A DNA stretch of 64,000 nt from Bin80 sp965219915 (GCA_965219915.1 OZ244794.1:1736001-1800000), one strand, 5' to 3'. Positions 8,582 to 18,513 are shown, counted from the first letter of the stretch. The notes: generated by a model from the sequence alone, not told the origin. A program made the numbers and translations.

Positions 8582-9760
8582 TCAAAGTGAACTGATTTCT
8601 AGATTCGCAACACTGAGCACAAAGAAGCCTTCACCGTTCTTCCGGGCAAGGTATAGACGATCAGCCGTGTCAATCCACTGGATGCGGATGGACTCCATTA
8701 CGCGAGCGTTTCCGTTTAACTCAGGGTTATCGAATTGCAGCTGGCCATAGCCAACCAAGTCTCCATTCTGATTAAATAGTTCCGCTCGTGGCTCAAAATC
8801 CTGTTTCAGTGGGGTCCGACGAGGGAAATGAAGGATCTCACCAGTGCTCAGGATAGCTACACCGCCACCCCGGCTGAAAATCCTCGCGTAGTACGTCCCA
8901 GTTGGGCCTGAGGTTGAAACATAACCCCTTCTAATGTCTTGGTTCTCCTCTATATCTTTCTGGCTGACGGGCATGAACGATCTCTTGGGAACCGGCCCCC
9001 CTTTTAGCTTCTCCATGACCCACATGTCATTTGACCGTGTGTATCGGTAAATGTACCCACCGTATACGAAAGGAGACAAGACTATGGTGTCCGTTCCATT
9101 GGTTGCCACATTCATCGCCCTGGGCGAGTAGGAGGAATACGCATTCAGGAATGGATCGTCCAAGTCGTAGATATCATCCAACTGGGCAAAAGTCTCTAGT
9201 CGGTTAAAATCCGTATCATATGTGTGAAGGACCCTGTCGTCCTTGATACTTGGGCCTCCTTCAGGATTTGCAAATAGCTCCACAAATGTGAGCACAAAGG
9301 AATCGTTAAGAGACAGGATTGGCCTCGGCGCGATCATCCCCTTTTCTGCAAGAGACTTTGTTGTGAAGCTCTTGCCCATATCCGTGAAAATCGTGAGACG
9401 CCGGCTCGTTCGGTCGGCCACAATTACCCGGTCGTCGCCATCTACATGCATGCCGAAGACTTCTCGCAATTCGCCTGGTCCTTCGCCTCTTTTGCCGACC
9501 GTAGTTACATATCGGCCATTCGCGTCGAAAACCCGAACGCCCGCGCTTCTTGCATCTTTGACGTAGATGTTACCTCGCGAGTCCGTGCGTACTATTTGGG
9601 GGTAATAAAAGAGGTACTCGGATGGTGCCTCTTCGTCATCACCAATAATTAACTGCTCGTGAAGCGTGAAGGACAACTCCTGAGCCTGCACGGTAGCCAG
9701 CATGCTAGCGCCTATGGCAAGCGCAGTAAAAATTCGTTGCAAAGCACGGTTGGCATTCAT
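8582..9760 (-). CDS. Exported 6-bladed beta-propeller protein
   Basis: 392 residues from the ATG at 9760. The frame is open further upstream, but the extension would overlap the DUF3667 gene and lacks protein character; the chosen start gives a classic signal peptide (ALAIGASMLATVQAQ) with cleavage near residue 24. The mature part has repeated propeller blades such as DSRGNIYVKDARSAGVRVFD and VDGDDRVIVADRTSRRLTIF, typical of 6-bladed NHL-like proteins common in Bacteroidota. No catalytic motif is seen. The likely location is periplasm or cell surface; the role is unknown. A lipoprotein of similar architecture lies at 18514-19593. Confidence 0.78.
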   Translation of the reverse strand: MNANRALQRIFTALAIGASMLATVQAQELSFTLHEQLIIGDDEEAPSEYLFYYPQIVRTDSRGNIYVKDARSAGVRVFDANGRYVTTVGKRGEGPGELREVFGMHVDGDDRVIVADRTSRRLTIFTDMGKSFTTKSLAEKGMIAPRPILSLNDSFVLTFVELFANPEGGPSIKDDRVLHTYDTDFNRLETFAQLDDIYDLDDPFLNAYSSYSPRAMNVATNGTDTIVLSPFVYGGYIYRYTRSNDMWVMEKLKGGPVPKRSFMPVSQKDIEENQDIRRGYVSTSGPTGTYYARIFSRGGGVAILSTGEILHFPRRTPLKQDFEPRAELFNQNGDLVGYGQLQFDNPELNGNARVMESIRIQWIDTADRLYLARKNGEGFFVLSVANLEISSL

Positions 9761-9915
9761 GTCTACTCTACAAACTGATTTGGTCATTACTGACACGAGT
9801 CTGGCATAAAGTGAATGGGGCGAGAGCACTGGCAAGGATGTACTCGCGGCTGCCCAGATCCAGCGCGAGGCTGACAGAAAGCCTGTACTTCCCTGTACGA
9901 CAATATGATCGCCCG

Positions 9916-10803
9916 CTACATTGTGATTAATACATACAGTAATATGATGGTCATTCCGATCAGCGCAACAACACCATGGACGAACAGGAGACCACACAGC
10001 TTGACCAGCGTACGCAGGCGTCCCTGACAGTAAACACGCCTGAGAGACCAATACAGGTGGCACAACATGCCAATTATCGCCACATTTAAAAGAATATCAA
10101 GGCCCAGCAATGTGCCAAAGCCTAGACCGACGGCAAACATGAGGAATCCAGCTGCATACGCGTGCAAAGTGAAAATCAAGTGCGGCACATAGAATGGCTC
10201 ACGTTTACGATAGAGAAGCCGCAGTACGCCGGCAAAAACCGGCATTACTATAAAGAAGACCCACGGCAGCCGGCTGGTGAACCTTTCCGACACCCACTCT
10301 TGATTTTCTTGCACAGGTCGGATGAGTTCTATTAGCCATTGGTCGCCTTCATCCATTTCAGTGGTTACCAGGCTGTCGTCATTGGCTTGAACAGTTGTCG
10401 TATCGGTATCCGGTGAATCCGTAATGCCAATATCGACTATGTTGTCATCGGAATCAGAAATGACAGCCAGCAGCAAAAACGTCACAAAGCTGATAAAAAG
10501 ATATAACCTCAATGGAGCCACATAACGGGCACGTTTACCATCCAGATAGTGTCTGGTCAGTAGTCCCGGGCGCCGTATCAGTATGAACAATGTTTGCCAA
10601 ACCCGGGAATCGAAGGCAAATATGCTAAGCAGCGTATCGGCTACGATAGCACGTATCCGAATATGCAATGTCACGGACCGCTGTCCACAGGAAGCACAAT
10701 AGTCCTCTACGTTCGGCGACTCGCAATTGGGGCACACCGCACTCGACTGCACTCCATCGACGGAGTCTGTCGAATTACGCGCGTCGTGTTGGCTATCTAA
10801 CAT
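9916..10803 (-). CDS. DUF3667 zinc-ribbon membrane protein
   Basis: 295 residues. The N-terminus has a zinc ribbon (VCPNCESPNVEDYCASCGQR, two CxxC pairs), then the DUF3667 signature: FAFDSRVWQTLFILIRRPGLL, GKRARYVAPLRLYLFISF. This is followed by an acidic, probably extracytoplasmic loop (about residues 118-155) and four hydrophobic segments towards the C-terminus. The function of DUF3667 is not known. The gene lies upstream of the beta-propeller gene on the same strand, with a 155-bp gap, so linked expression is possible but not evident. Confidence 0.8.
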   Translation of the reverse strand: MLDSQHDARNSTDSVDGVQSSAVCPNCESPNVEDYCASCGQRSVTLHIRIRAIVADTLLSIFAFDSRVWQTLFILIRRPGLLTRHYLDGKRARYVAPLRLYLFISFVTFLLLAVISDSDDNIVDIGITDSPDTDTTTVQANDDSLVTTEMDEGDQWLIELIRPVQENQEWVSERFTSRLPWVFFIVMPVFAGVLRLLYRKREPFYVPHLIFTLHAYAAGFLMFAVGLGFGTLLGLDILLNVAIIGMLCHLYWSLRRVYCQGRLRTLVKLCGLLFVHGVVALIGMTIILLYVLITM

Positions 10804-11557
10804 TGTCTAAATACCTGGCAGGATCAGCGATACGATCGCTAAACTAAAGGCACCAATCAACGTCCCGCACGGTTCAGTTGCTTGAACATTTGCATGACTC
10901 TCCCGCTGTTTAATGATAACTAAGTAATGAAGCCGGTATGGCCAAAGATAATACGCTACAGGAATTAAAAATCGGGGATGATACTCGTGTGTATCTAGGG
11001 CACTATATTTTTTTGGCGTTATAGCATCCGTTGCCTTCTGGACATACCCAGATGGTCTTACACGGTGAACCCACGATTATATTGTTGCTTGTGTCGCTGT
11101 TTGAGCATCGAATTGAGGTCATTGGAAATACCGGTATCAACGCCAAGGATGGTACGGTTGACGGGATTAGTATCGTCAATGCGATTCAACGGCAATCGAA
11201 GGCCGGCCAGTTCACCAGCCGACTGATTCGTGTTTGTCTGGAAATACAAAAACCATGAAAAAGTGCTTCGGTACCTCATCTGTAAGGATTTTTAGCCTTA
11301 AATGGAGATGTCAAGTAGCCGAGGGGTGAGATTCCCAAAATTTAGAATGGCTATTTTGATTGCATGGGGTTTTCGGATGGATTGTGATCTGTGCCTGATG
11401 TTGTGATAGGACCCAGACTTTTCGTTCTTAAACAAACAGTTCCAAGTTTGGTAAACCGGCAGGTGCGATGCCATCGCTTGTAATTTTGTGACGGTAGGCA
11501 CAGGATTAGACAGCTATTCAGCCCAGCGCGTCCAGAGACACCCCTAACCGAAAAGCC
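10804..11557. other. Gene-poor interval of about 750 bp
   Basis: This gap separates the divergent DUF3667 and second phosphatase genes. Only short frames are present: a 28-codon ATG frame at 10938-11024 and a 75-codon TTG frame at 11031-11258. Neither shows a family motif or a convincing ribosome binding site. The promoters of both flanking genes must lie here. A decayed gene is possible but I cannot identify a parent. Confidence 0.4.
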
Positions 11558-12388
11558 ATGGATGATTCTGCTCAGAGCAGTAAAGTCATTCAGTCAAATA
11601 CAGAAGCATCAGTTCATGATGTGTTTGTGGCTGATGTAATGAATCTGTTGAATGTGGCTGGCATCACAGCCATGGAGTACTTTGGGTTTGTTACGCCACG
11701 TTGGAAGGATTCAATGTCCTATGTAACGGATGCTGATCTTGCGGTACAGCATTTGATCGTTGAATGGCTCAACCATCATTATCCCGATGATGGCATCATT
11801 GCAGAGGAAGAAGATCTAAGAAAAGAGCCGTCGACAGGTAGCCGGTACTGGTCAATTGATCCTATTGACGGGACTGCAGCCTTTGTGGGTGGTCTGCCAA
11901 TATGGGGCACAGGATTGGCGTTGATGGAGGACCATGAGCCCATAGCCGCTTTTTTTTCCGCACCCGTAACAAGGGACCAATACTGGGCACTAAAAGGGGA
12001 GGGAGCATACCGGGGAGAGCAACGTCTTTCAGTTCGCCATCCCGGCCCACTGAATCGTGAATCCGTACTACTCAGCTACTCTAAGCTGCATCGCCAAAAT
12101 ATTCTAAGCTCCAATTACCCCGGGAAGGTGCGGAGCCTTGGATCAACAATAGCCCACCTCTGCTATGCAGCCGCAGGCAATTGCGACGCGACACTATTGA
12201 CTCGCGTGAGCTTATGGGATGTGGCTCCGGGGCTGCTAATGCTACGAGAGAGCGGGGGAGAGCTATCGTATGTAAACGGGGGTCAGGTTAGCCTGAAAGA
12301 TATGCTCACCTGCAGAGCCCCGGCATTAATGATAGGAGGGCATCCCGAGATGGTCAGGAGCTTTGACGCACTACTTTCTGTTGACTAA
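11558..12388 (+). CDS. Inositol-monophosphatase-family phosphatase, copy 2
   Basis: 276 residues. It shares the layout of the 7482-8276 gene: DGIIAEEEDL, SRYWSIDPIDGTAAFVGG and LWDVAPGLLMLRESGG, so the Mg-binding acidic residues are intact. The chain is clearly diverged outside the motifs, so this is a paralogue rather than a recent duplication. The substrate cannot be deduced. The stop codon overlaps the stop of the convergent GH3-like gene by 4 bp. Confidence 0.85.
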   Translation: MDDSAQSSKVIQSNTEASVHDVFVADVMNLLNVAGITAMEYFGFVTPRWKDSMSYVTDADLAVQHLIVEWLNHHYPDDGIIAEEEDLRKEPSTGSRYWSIDPIDGTAAFVGGLPIWGTGLALMEDHEPIAAFFSAPVTRDQYWALKGEGAYRGEQRLSVRHPGPLNRESVLLSYSKLHRQNILSSNYPGKVRSLGSTIAHLCYAAAGNCDATLLTRVSLWDVAPGLLMLRESGGELSYVNGGQVSLKDMLTCRAPALMIGGHPEMVRSFDALLSVD

Positions 12389-13908
12389 TCTACCAGGATC
12401 CGGCGGGCCCGCTGACCGGCATGCGCGAGAACACCGTCAGCCACCGTTCGGTTCTCACTCATTCGCGGTACTTTTGCCTGGCTGTTTATGTCTCCCCGGC
12501 TGGCCTTAAGCCACGCATTGAAAGTGCCATCCGGTAGAATTACAATTTCTGGTGGGCCAAAGGCCTTGGCCTCACGCCGTATTTGGTAGTGTCGATTAAT
12601 ATCGCAGAGAACGGAGTCCAGTGATCTTATAAATGCTTCACAGTCTCCTGGGAGGCGGCTGAATTCAAACAGCCATTCATGCGCAGGAACCTGTGCGCCG
12701 TTCGGGGGGATAGCCGAAACATGGTAGTCACGCACGTGACTGTTTGTGGCTTTGCATGACCTATCAATTGCGGTTCGGGCATCCTCACCAAAGACTGCTT
12801 CACCGTACTTGTCGATCATTTCAGAGGTACGGCCGGCAATTACAATCTTGTGTGGGTCAGTGCTTGTGAACCGCACGACATCCCCCAGCAAGTAGGACCA
12901 CAGTCCGCTGCAGGTTGTGAGAATCATGGCGTACCGCACGCCAGGTTCCACATTGCTAATCGTTCGTCGCTCAGGAATCTCGGAATTCAGTTCATCAAGG
13001 CGGATGAACTCGTAGAAGACTCCGTTATTCAGATGTAACCGCATGGCGGGATCGCTTAGATCCGTTTGATAAGAGAAAAATCCCTCCGATGCACCGTATG
13101 CTTCAAGGAAATGCATCTTCGGTAGACCAATCTGCTCCTCAAGAACTGCACGGTAAGAACTCAGAGCTACGCCGCCGGAGATGTACAGCTGCAAGTTGGG
13201 CCAGATTTCTCCGACAGTTCGTACGCTGGTTCCGTTTACTTCGTTATATCTTTCGATCAGCAATCCAAAAAGCACCAAAGCCCAGGTTGGGGCCATGGCT
13301 ACCATACGCACATCCTGATTCAGCGTCTGGTCGACAATGGCCTGGATTTTTGAATCCCAGTTGGGTGCAAAAGCTATAGAGATTGGAACCGCCTGCAGAA
13401 AGGCCCTAAAGAACCCAGGTGCGAACAGAATCTGTAGGCCGCTCACCTCTCCAACTAGTGTTCCCGGATAATTGGGATCATCCTCAACACGTCCAGGAAG
13501 GGTCAGGTGCTTGCCAAGGAAAGTTTTGAAGGCGCCCGTACGAACCAGGTAGCTAAACCCTAGACCAACCGAAAAGCCACGATTCAGTCGGAGCATGTCT
13601 TTACTCAGAGGAATGACCTTGCCCTCGGAGGCGGTTCCGCTCGAAACGGCAAAATGCTTAACATCACCTGGCCAGAGCAGATCATGCTCCCCCGCTCTTA
13701 TTCGGTCTATGTACGGTTTAAGGTCTGTGTAGGTGTGTATTGGAACGCGCGACTGGTATGCATCAATCACGTCCGATTGCTGCGCAATCTCTGCGAACTC
13801 AAACCTGCGACCCCACTCAGTCTTTGAGGCTCGTCGCAGCATTCGCCGCAGGAGATACGCCTGCATTTCAGCCGGTGTCCGCGTACGTATATGGGAGACG
13901 ATTCGCAA
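12385..13908 (-). CDS. GH3-family acyl-adenylate-forming enzyme
   Basis: 507 residues from a TTG start (an ATG at 13866 would drop 14 residues). The sequence follows the GH3 auxin-responsive family: N-terminal RASKTEWGRRF and VPIHTYTDLKPYI, the phosphate-binding loop AVSSGTASEGKVIPLS, the adenylate-contact segment EAYGASEGFFSYQ and the hinge region LLGDVVRFT..IVIAGRTSEMIDKYGE. Plant GH3 enzymes adenylate hormone acids and conjugate them to amino acids. Bacterial homologues are widespread and mostly uncharacterised, so acid and nucleophile are unknown here. It overlaps the convergent phosphatase by 4 bp. Confidence 0.85.
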   Translation of the reverse strand: MRIVSHIRTRTPAEMQAYLLRRMLRRASKTEWGRRFEFAEIAQQSDVIDAYQSRVPIHTYTDLKPYIDRIRAGEHDLLWPGDVKHFAVSSGTASEGKVIPLSKDMLRLNRGFSVGLGFSYLVRTGAFKTFLGKHLTLPGRVEDDPNYPGTLVGEVSGLQILFAPGFFRAFLQAVPISIAFAPNWDSKIQAIVDQTLNQDVRMVAMAPTWALVLFGLLIERYNEVNGTSVRTVGEIWPNLQLYISGGVALSSYRAVLEEQIGLPKMHFLEAYGASEGFFSYQTDLSDPAMRLHLNNGVFYEFIRLDELNSEIPERRTISNVEPGVRYAMILTTCSGLWSYLLGDVVRFTSTDPHKIVIAGRTSEMIDKYGEAVFGEDARTAIDRSCKATNSHVRDYHVSAIPPNGAQVPAHEWLFEFSRLPGDCEAFIRSLDSVLCDINRHYQIRREAKAFGPPEIVILPDGTFNAWLKASRGDINSQAKVPRMSENRTVADGVLAHAGQRARRILVD

Positions 13909-14002
13909 CAGATAGAAGCTTTTATGTGCTGAATAATGCGTCAGGAGACGTTATGAGCATTGTCACTGTCGCTGGCGCACGTAAACCCCCAACATACGGT
14001 GC

Positions 14003-14923
14003 ATGATCCCCATGTCGTATAATCAGTTAAGTAGGAGTGAAAATATAAATGTAACAATGGAATTGGTCTGTCGCGAACACCTCCTTGATTTGGCTGACGG
14101 GGCAGTGGTGATGGGTATCCTGAATGTGACCCCAGATTCCTTTTATGATGGTGGCAGATATTTGAATCCCTCCGAAGCACTTCAACGCGTTGAGGTGATG
14201 TTAGATGAGGGAGCACGCATCATTGATGTTGGCGGCGCCTCGTCGAGGCCACAAGGTCAGGTTTATGGCGCAGGTGCGGCGCCAGTTTCGACGGAACGTG
14301 AGATAGATCGAATTCTGCCGGTCGTAAAGGCTATCAGGCAATCGTTCCCTGAGGCGATCATTTCTGTTGATACATTTAACGCTGAAGTCGCAACAGTCGC
14401 GCTAAAGGCGGGCGTGCACATGATTAATGACATATCTGGTTTGCGGGAGGGCGTTGCTGCAGCAGAGAGCGCAGGCCGCTTCGGCGCGGCATTTGTTGTT
14501 ATGCATTCAATCAAACGCCGGGGTAGTCTAGTACATGAGGCATCCTACGATGGAGTAGTTGCAGCAGTTTGTCACGCACTTTCGGATTCCGCAGATCGGG
14601 CTCGTTCTGCAGGTGTAACCGGCATTGTGGTAGATCCTGGATTCGGTTTTGGAAAAGGACACGCAAATAATTTGCACTTGATTCAACATCTGGATATACT
14701 TGCTGAACTAGGTTATCCTGTATTGGTAGGAATCTCCAGAAAGAGTACGGTTGGTCGAGTACTCAGCGGGGATGGCGAACCGGCACCGGTATCCGACCGT
14801 CTGTTTGGATCACTGGGGATGACTGCTGCCGCTGTGCTTCGCGGAGCGAATATTATTAGAACGCACGATGTTCGTGCGACCTGTGAAATGATCAAAGGTC
14901 TAGAAGCTGTTCTGCACGCCTGA
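14003..14923 (+). CDS. folP: Dihydropteroate synthase
   Basis: Up to 306 residues. The diagnostic MGILNVTPDSFYDGG motif, IIDVGGASSRP, the NDISG strand, VVDPGFGFGK and the phosphate-site GISRKS are all present. The enzyme condenses 6-hydroxymethyl-dihydropterin pyrophosphate with p-aminobenzoate in folate synthesis and is the sulfonamide target. Starts at 14003, 14012 or 14057 are possible; an AGGAG at 14033-14037 is badly spaced for all, so the start is uncertain. It is followed 2 bp later by cdaA, a neighbour pair common in Bacteroidota. Confidence 0.94.
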   Translation: MIPMSYNQLSRSENINVTMELVCREHLLDLADGAVVMGILNVTPDSFYDGGRYLNPSEALQRVEVMLDEGARIIDVGGASSRPQGQVYGAGAAPVSTEREIDRILPVVKAIRQSFPEAIISVDTFNAEVATVALKAGVHMINDISGLREGVAAAESAGRFGAAFVVMHSIKRRGSLVHEASYDGVVAAVCHALSDSADRARSAGVTGIVVDPGFGFGKGHANNLHLIQHLDILAELGYPVLVGISRKSTVGRVLSGDGEPAPVSDRLFGSLGMTAAAVLRGANIIRTHDVRATCEMIKGLEAVLHA

Positions 14924-14925
14924 AG

Positions 14926-15723
14926 ATGAATCTGTTTGGCGTAGTACCTGTGCGAGTAATTGATCTCTTCGAGATCGTCCTCGTAGCGATTGTGTTCTAT
15001 CGTCTGTATATGATGATGCGTGGTACGCTCGCCGTTTCGCTATTTGCAGGGCTAATCGGACTCCTGTTGGTTCAGTTTGTGGTGGAGGTGACGGACATGA
15101 AAATCCTACAATCCATGTTCGCCGCGCTCAGTGACATATACGTAGTGGCAGCTATCATTGTGTTTCAGCCGGAAATCCGACGAGTTCTGATTTTGCTTGG
15201 ACAGACCCCATTTCTGCGGCGTCTTCTTACATCTGGGGATCAAAGCGAGATCATCATAGAAATCGTTACCGCGGTCAGTATCATGAGTCGACGAAAGTCC
15301 GGGGCCCTTATTGTATTCAAGCGGAAGAATGGTCTGCGGAGCTACGTGGAAACCGGTGAAACTTTACAGGCAGCTATCAGGAGCAACCTCCTGATCTCTA
15401 TTTTTCACGAAATGAGCCCGCTGCACGACGGAGCGGTTATCATTTATGGTAATCGTATCGAAGCCGCACGGTGTTTATTGCCCGTGTCCAGCAGCAAGCG
15501 CCTAGGAGCTCAGTTCGGTACGCGGCACAGGGCAGCTGTAGGTATTACCGAGGAAACAGATGCATTTGTGGTCGTAGTTTCAGAGGAAACGGGGAGAATT
15601 TCAGTTGCAGAGCAGGGCGTGATTGTTTCTGGACTGACATCGGAGGAATTGCACCACCGGTTATCTGAAGTATTGGGTGATCAAACTGTGCCTGCAGGTG
15701 GGTTTACCCAACCGAAAAAGTAA
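14926..15723 (+). CDS. cdaA: Diadenylate cyclase CdaA (c-di-AMP synthase)
   Basis: 265 residues. Three N-terminal membrane helices (about 11-32, 34-53, 66-80) precede a DAC domain with the two defining motifs: DGA at 168-170 and RHR at 200-202 (in QFGTRHRAAVGITEE). The enzyme makes cyclic di-AMP from two ATP at the inner membrane; c-di-AMP usually controls potassium and osmolyte balance. Length and topology match the CdaA/DacA class rather than DisA. It is tightly linked to folP (2 bp) and pcm (3 bp), so the three are probably one transcript. No CdaR-type regulator is adjacent. Confidence 0.93.
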   Translation: MNLFGVVPVRVIDLFEIVLVAIVFYRLYMMMRGTLAVSLFAGLIGLLLVQFVVEVTDMKILQSMFAALSDIYVVAAIIVFQPEIRRVLILLGQTPFLRRLLTSGDQSEIIIEIVTAVSIMSRRKSGALIVFKRKNGLRSYVETGETLQAAIRSNLLISIFHEMSPLHDGAVIIYGNRIEAARCLLPVSSSKRLGAQFGTRHRAAVGITEETDAFVVVVSEETGRISVAEQGVIVSGLTSEELHHRLSEVLGDQTVPAGGFTQPKK

Positions 15724-15726
15724 TCA

Positions 15727-16383
15727 ATGCTGAGATCTGGAGGACAGTATGTTCAACGGCGGGCGAGGCTGGTCGAGACAGTCAGAAGCAACGGTGTAAA
15801 AGATGAACGTGTGCTTGCCGCTGTCGGGCGCGTAAAGCGGGAATGCTTTGTTGATCAGGCCTTGCAGCACCGGGCGTACGAGGATCAGGCATTACCAATT
15901 GGACTGCGCCAAACAATCTCACAGCCCACTACCGTGGCCTTCCAGACTTGGATGTTGGACACGCAACCGGGCGATTCGGTGCTTGAAGTAGGAACAGGCA
16001 GCGGATATCAGGCTGCCGTGCTTTGCGAAATGGGAGTTCGCGTCTATTCCATTGAACGGCATCGGTTACTGCATGAGCGAGCAAAGGCAATATTGAATGA
16101 ACTTGATTATCGCGTACTGTTGCGTGTTGGAGACGGATCGTTGGGGTGGCCGGGGCTGGCCCCATTTGACGCGGTTGTGGTGACGGCCGGAGCCATGGAG
16201 ATCCCGAAACGACTTCTTGAGCAGCTTCGTGAGCCAAGTGAACGGAAACCGGGAGGACGACTAGTTGTCCCGATTGGAGACCGAGGTGGTCAACGAATGA
16301 CGAAAATTGTTCGCACGGGACCAGATTCGTACGAATCCGAAGAGCGGGGCATGTTCATGTTTGTGCCGCTGGTGCAAAGCTAA
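15727..16383 (+). CDS. pcm: Protein-L-isoaspartate O-methyltransferase
   Basis: 218 residues. The SAM-binding VLEVGTGSGYQAAVL motif, the N-terminal YEDQALPIGLRQTISQPTTVA and the C-terminal VVPIGDRGGQRMTKIVR are the PCMT signature. The enzyme repairs isoaspartyl residues in damaged proteins by carboxyl methylation. It is last in the folP-cdaA-pcm run, and its stop overlaps the convergent neighbour by 4 bp. Confidence 0.93.
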   Translation: MLRSGGQYVQRRARLVETVRSNGVKDERVLAAVGRVKRECFVDQALQHRAYEDQALPIGLRQTISQPTTVAFQTWMLDTQPGDSVLEVGTGSGYQAAVLCEMGVRVYSIERHRLLHERAKAILNELDYRVLLRVGDGSLGWPGLAPFDAVVVTAGAMEIPKRLLEQLREPSERKPGGRLVVPIGDRGGQRMTKIVRTGPDSYESEERGMFMFVPLVQS

Positions 16384-17588
16384 ATGATGACCGTTTCCGC
16401 AGGTCCCTCGTGGGCCCTAATCAGGGCACGGGTAGCTTCATCACGCAAATCGTCCGGGCTTTTATGCATTTCGGTCATCCGCGCAATTCCTACATAGATA
16501 CCGCCAGTAAGCAATCCACCCTGATTCTTGACAGCGGACTGAATGTCTTGGTGCCAAGCTTCCAGTTGTTTTTTCCGTCCGTCAATGAATACGCCGTACG
16601 TTATCTCGCCGAATTTGACCACACGGCTGTTTGGGGCTGCATTTTGTAGGCATTCCGAGAACAATTGCTCCGTCTTGCTGAGAACATCCCCGTATGATCT
16701 AGTGAGTATTTCGGCTTTTTGGGGCACCGTGATAGCCAGCGCAAGTTCGGTTCCTTGTCGTCTTGCGCGTGCCATTTCTTCAGTAATGATTTCGCGTCGG
16801 GGACGATGGGGGTCCTCTCTGTAAAGCATCAGGCTCAGAGTTTTCCCGAATGCCTCAAGTAGTTCTTTTGCACGCGGATGTGACAATCCAGATTCATTAG
16901 CAGCATCTGCCAGCAATAGGTAGGGTGTTTGTCCAACAGCGGCAATCGCGAGACTGGTGAGATTCGCTGGCGTTCTGCTGTATTTCAGTTGAGTGGTAGG
17001 CACTCCGTTTTCGCCGACTGTATGGATTGCTACGGTTTCAGATTCTCGCAGCAGGTTGTGTCTAAGGATAAAGGATTCTCCACGAAGGCAGCTCCAGTCC
17101 AACCCTACGGTCCCCCAAACTTTGTAGTTGTATTCCTCTGTTCGTTGAATTAGCCCGACAGCATGTGCGTCAAGTGCTGCCTGCATCCCTCGCAACACCG
17201 GAATGAGTATGTGCTTTTCTAATGGGTTTCGCGGTTTCTTGTGGCGTTGGACTGCCGGTGTTTCGACTTTTGGGGTATTTACAAACAAATCTGGAGCGGA
17301 ATCGGTCTCGACAGGGTCCGGTTCGGGTTGAACGTCGTTCTTTTTAGTTATAGGGCGTATATCAATGATTCCATCCTCTTTCAGTGAAGGTGGTTCGGGA
17401 GGTCTCGTTGACGAGTTTTGTTCATCATTACGCTCGGCACGTTCCGACATGGGAACGTAAATCAACAAGATAATTGTGATAACGATCAGCCCGGCCATTG
17501 GGGCATATTCCCACCATTCAGTGGCTCCAATAAGGAAAGTAACGGCTGTGGCCACTATCGCTAAAATGATAAAAGTTACTCGTAGCAT
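16380..17588 (-). CDS. Membrane protein with GAF-like and degenerate GGDEF-like regions
   Basis: 402 residues. Two N-terminal hydrophobic segments (about 4-20 and 29-45) are followed by a charged, low-complexity linker (about 50-120) with many Pro, Glu and Asp. Residues about 130-265 look like a GAF-type sensor domain. Residues about 268-395 have the alternating helix/strand pattern of a GGDEF domain (RARRQGTELALAIT..., RVVKFGEITYGVFIDG..., GGIYVGIA) but lack the GGDEF active-site loop, so diguanylate cyclase activity is unlikely. It may be a c-di-GMP-independent sensor or scaffold. The assignment rests on fold pattern only. Confidence 0.55.
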   Translation of the reverse strand: MLRVTFIILAIVATAVTFLIGATEWWEYAPMAGLIVITIILLIYVPMSERAERNDEQNSSTRPPEPPSLKEDGIIDIRPITKKNDVQPEPDPVETDSAPDLFVNTPKVETPAVQRHKKPRNPLEKHILIPVLRGMQAALDAHAVGLIQRTEEYNYKVWGTVGLDWSCLRGESFILRHNLLRESETVAIHTVGENGVPTTQLKYSRTPANLTSLAIAAVGQTPYLLLADAANESGLSHPRAKELLEAFGKTLSLMLYREDPHRPRREIITEEMARARRQGTELALAITVPQKAEILTRSYGDVLSKTEQLFSECLQNAAPNSRVVKFGEITYGVFIDGRKKQLEAWHQDIQSAVKNQGGLLTGGIYVGIARMTEMHKSPDDLRDEATRALIRAHEGPAETVII

Positions 17589-17805
17589 GAGTGAAATTGT
17601 GAGGACATCACTAGTTTAGAGCGGAAAATAACAAGAGTTGAGCGACTTAACAAATTCAAGTCTTGTGAGCTTATATCAGCCACTCGTTCAAGTCTGTTAG
17701 TCACCGACACATCAGCTGAATCGAGGACGACTCCCGAGTTGACTAAACTCAGAACAAGCATGTTGAATGACTGATTCTATGATAAAAAGTAATGAGAAAA
17801 AGTGC

Positions 17806-18195
17806 TTACTCAATAGCTAATGAATCCGGGATGTCATTTCGTTGTGTATCGGGATTGACGAGAGGACCTGTCAGGGGCAGATCGAAGCTTGTCAGGAAAG
17901 GGGCAATGGCAGAGAACCAGAATTCTTGCTGAAACTCAATCATTTCGTCACCAAAAGTTTGGTCTGCGCTGCTGTGTCCCCCAACATCCAGGTAGAAGAT
18001 GCGCGGCCAGTCGGGAAATCGATCCTGTGCATCCCTCACCATAGAGAATGCCTGCTGCGCAGCTTCTTCAAAACTCATTTCCCTGGTTATGATCAGATAG
18101 ATCGCCACCGTATTGTCAAAATTCATCCAGACACCGGGAGTGTCCGGTTTATTGTACTCTGGAATGAATGGAAGTGAAGACTGCGGAGCGTCCAT
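17806..18195 (-). CDS. Hypothetical small acidic protein
   Basis: 129 residues from the ATG at 18195, no recognised family. The composition looks like a real soluble domain: aromatic-rich segments such as WPRIFYLDVGGH and FQQEFWFSAIAPFL, with no signal peptide or membrane helix. It stands alone, 217 bp upstream of the membrane sensor gene on the same strand. Function unknown. Confidence 0.55.
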   Translation of the reverse strand: MDAPQSSLPFIPEYNKPDTPGVWMNFDNTVAIYLIITREMSFEEAAQQAFSMVRDAQDRFPDWPRIFYLDVGGHSSADQTFGDEMIEFQQEFWFSAIAPFLTSFDLPLTGPLVNPDTQRNDIPDSLAIE

Positions 18196-18513
18196 TTAGG
18201 CCGTCAGCGGGATATCGAACTGATACAGAGTCAAGCGATACAGGTTGCCGACTGGTGAGTGGCACGAACAAATTCTGCTCGTCAAAATGAAGGGCGATGG
18301 TCTTTATCAAGCATGCACAATATGGTACGACATAGTGTCGTTGTTACGTGTGGAAACTGCCTCATTCGGCGAACAGTAATATCGTGCTTGTCAAATCGAC
18401 TGTGGATGTAATGGTATGTTGTGGCTTGCTTATTGATAAATGTACTATGCATGCGTACATTACGCGGTGTTCTAGTCCGTGAACGATCAACTAAACCATC
18501 CTTATTTGTCTCT
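18196..18513. other. Intergenic region, nothing recognised
   Basis: About 320 bp between two divergent genes. A 31-codon in-frame extension upstream of the lipoprotein start (from 18421) exists but would bury its signal peptide, so I regard it as non-coding. No hairpin or RNA gene is evident; promoters of both flanks are expected here. Confidence 0.4.

Noticed and set aside
9761..10063. N-terminal extension of the beta-propeller gene
   Set aside because: It would overlap the DUF3667 gene and bury an obvious signal peptide.
11031..11258. 75-codon frame in the gap before the second phosphatase
   Set aside because: TTG start, no ribosome-binding site, no motif; an equally long antisense frame exists at the same place.
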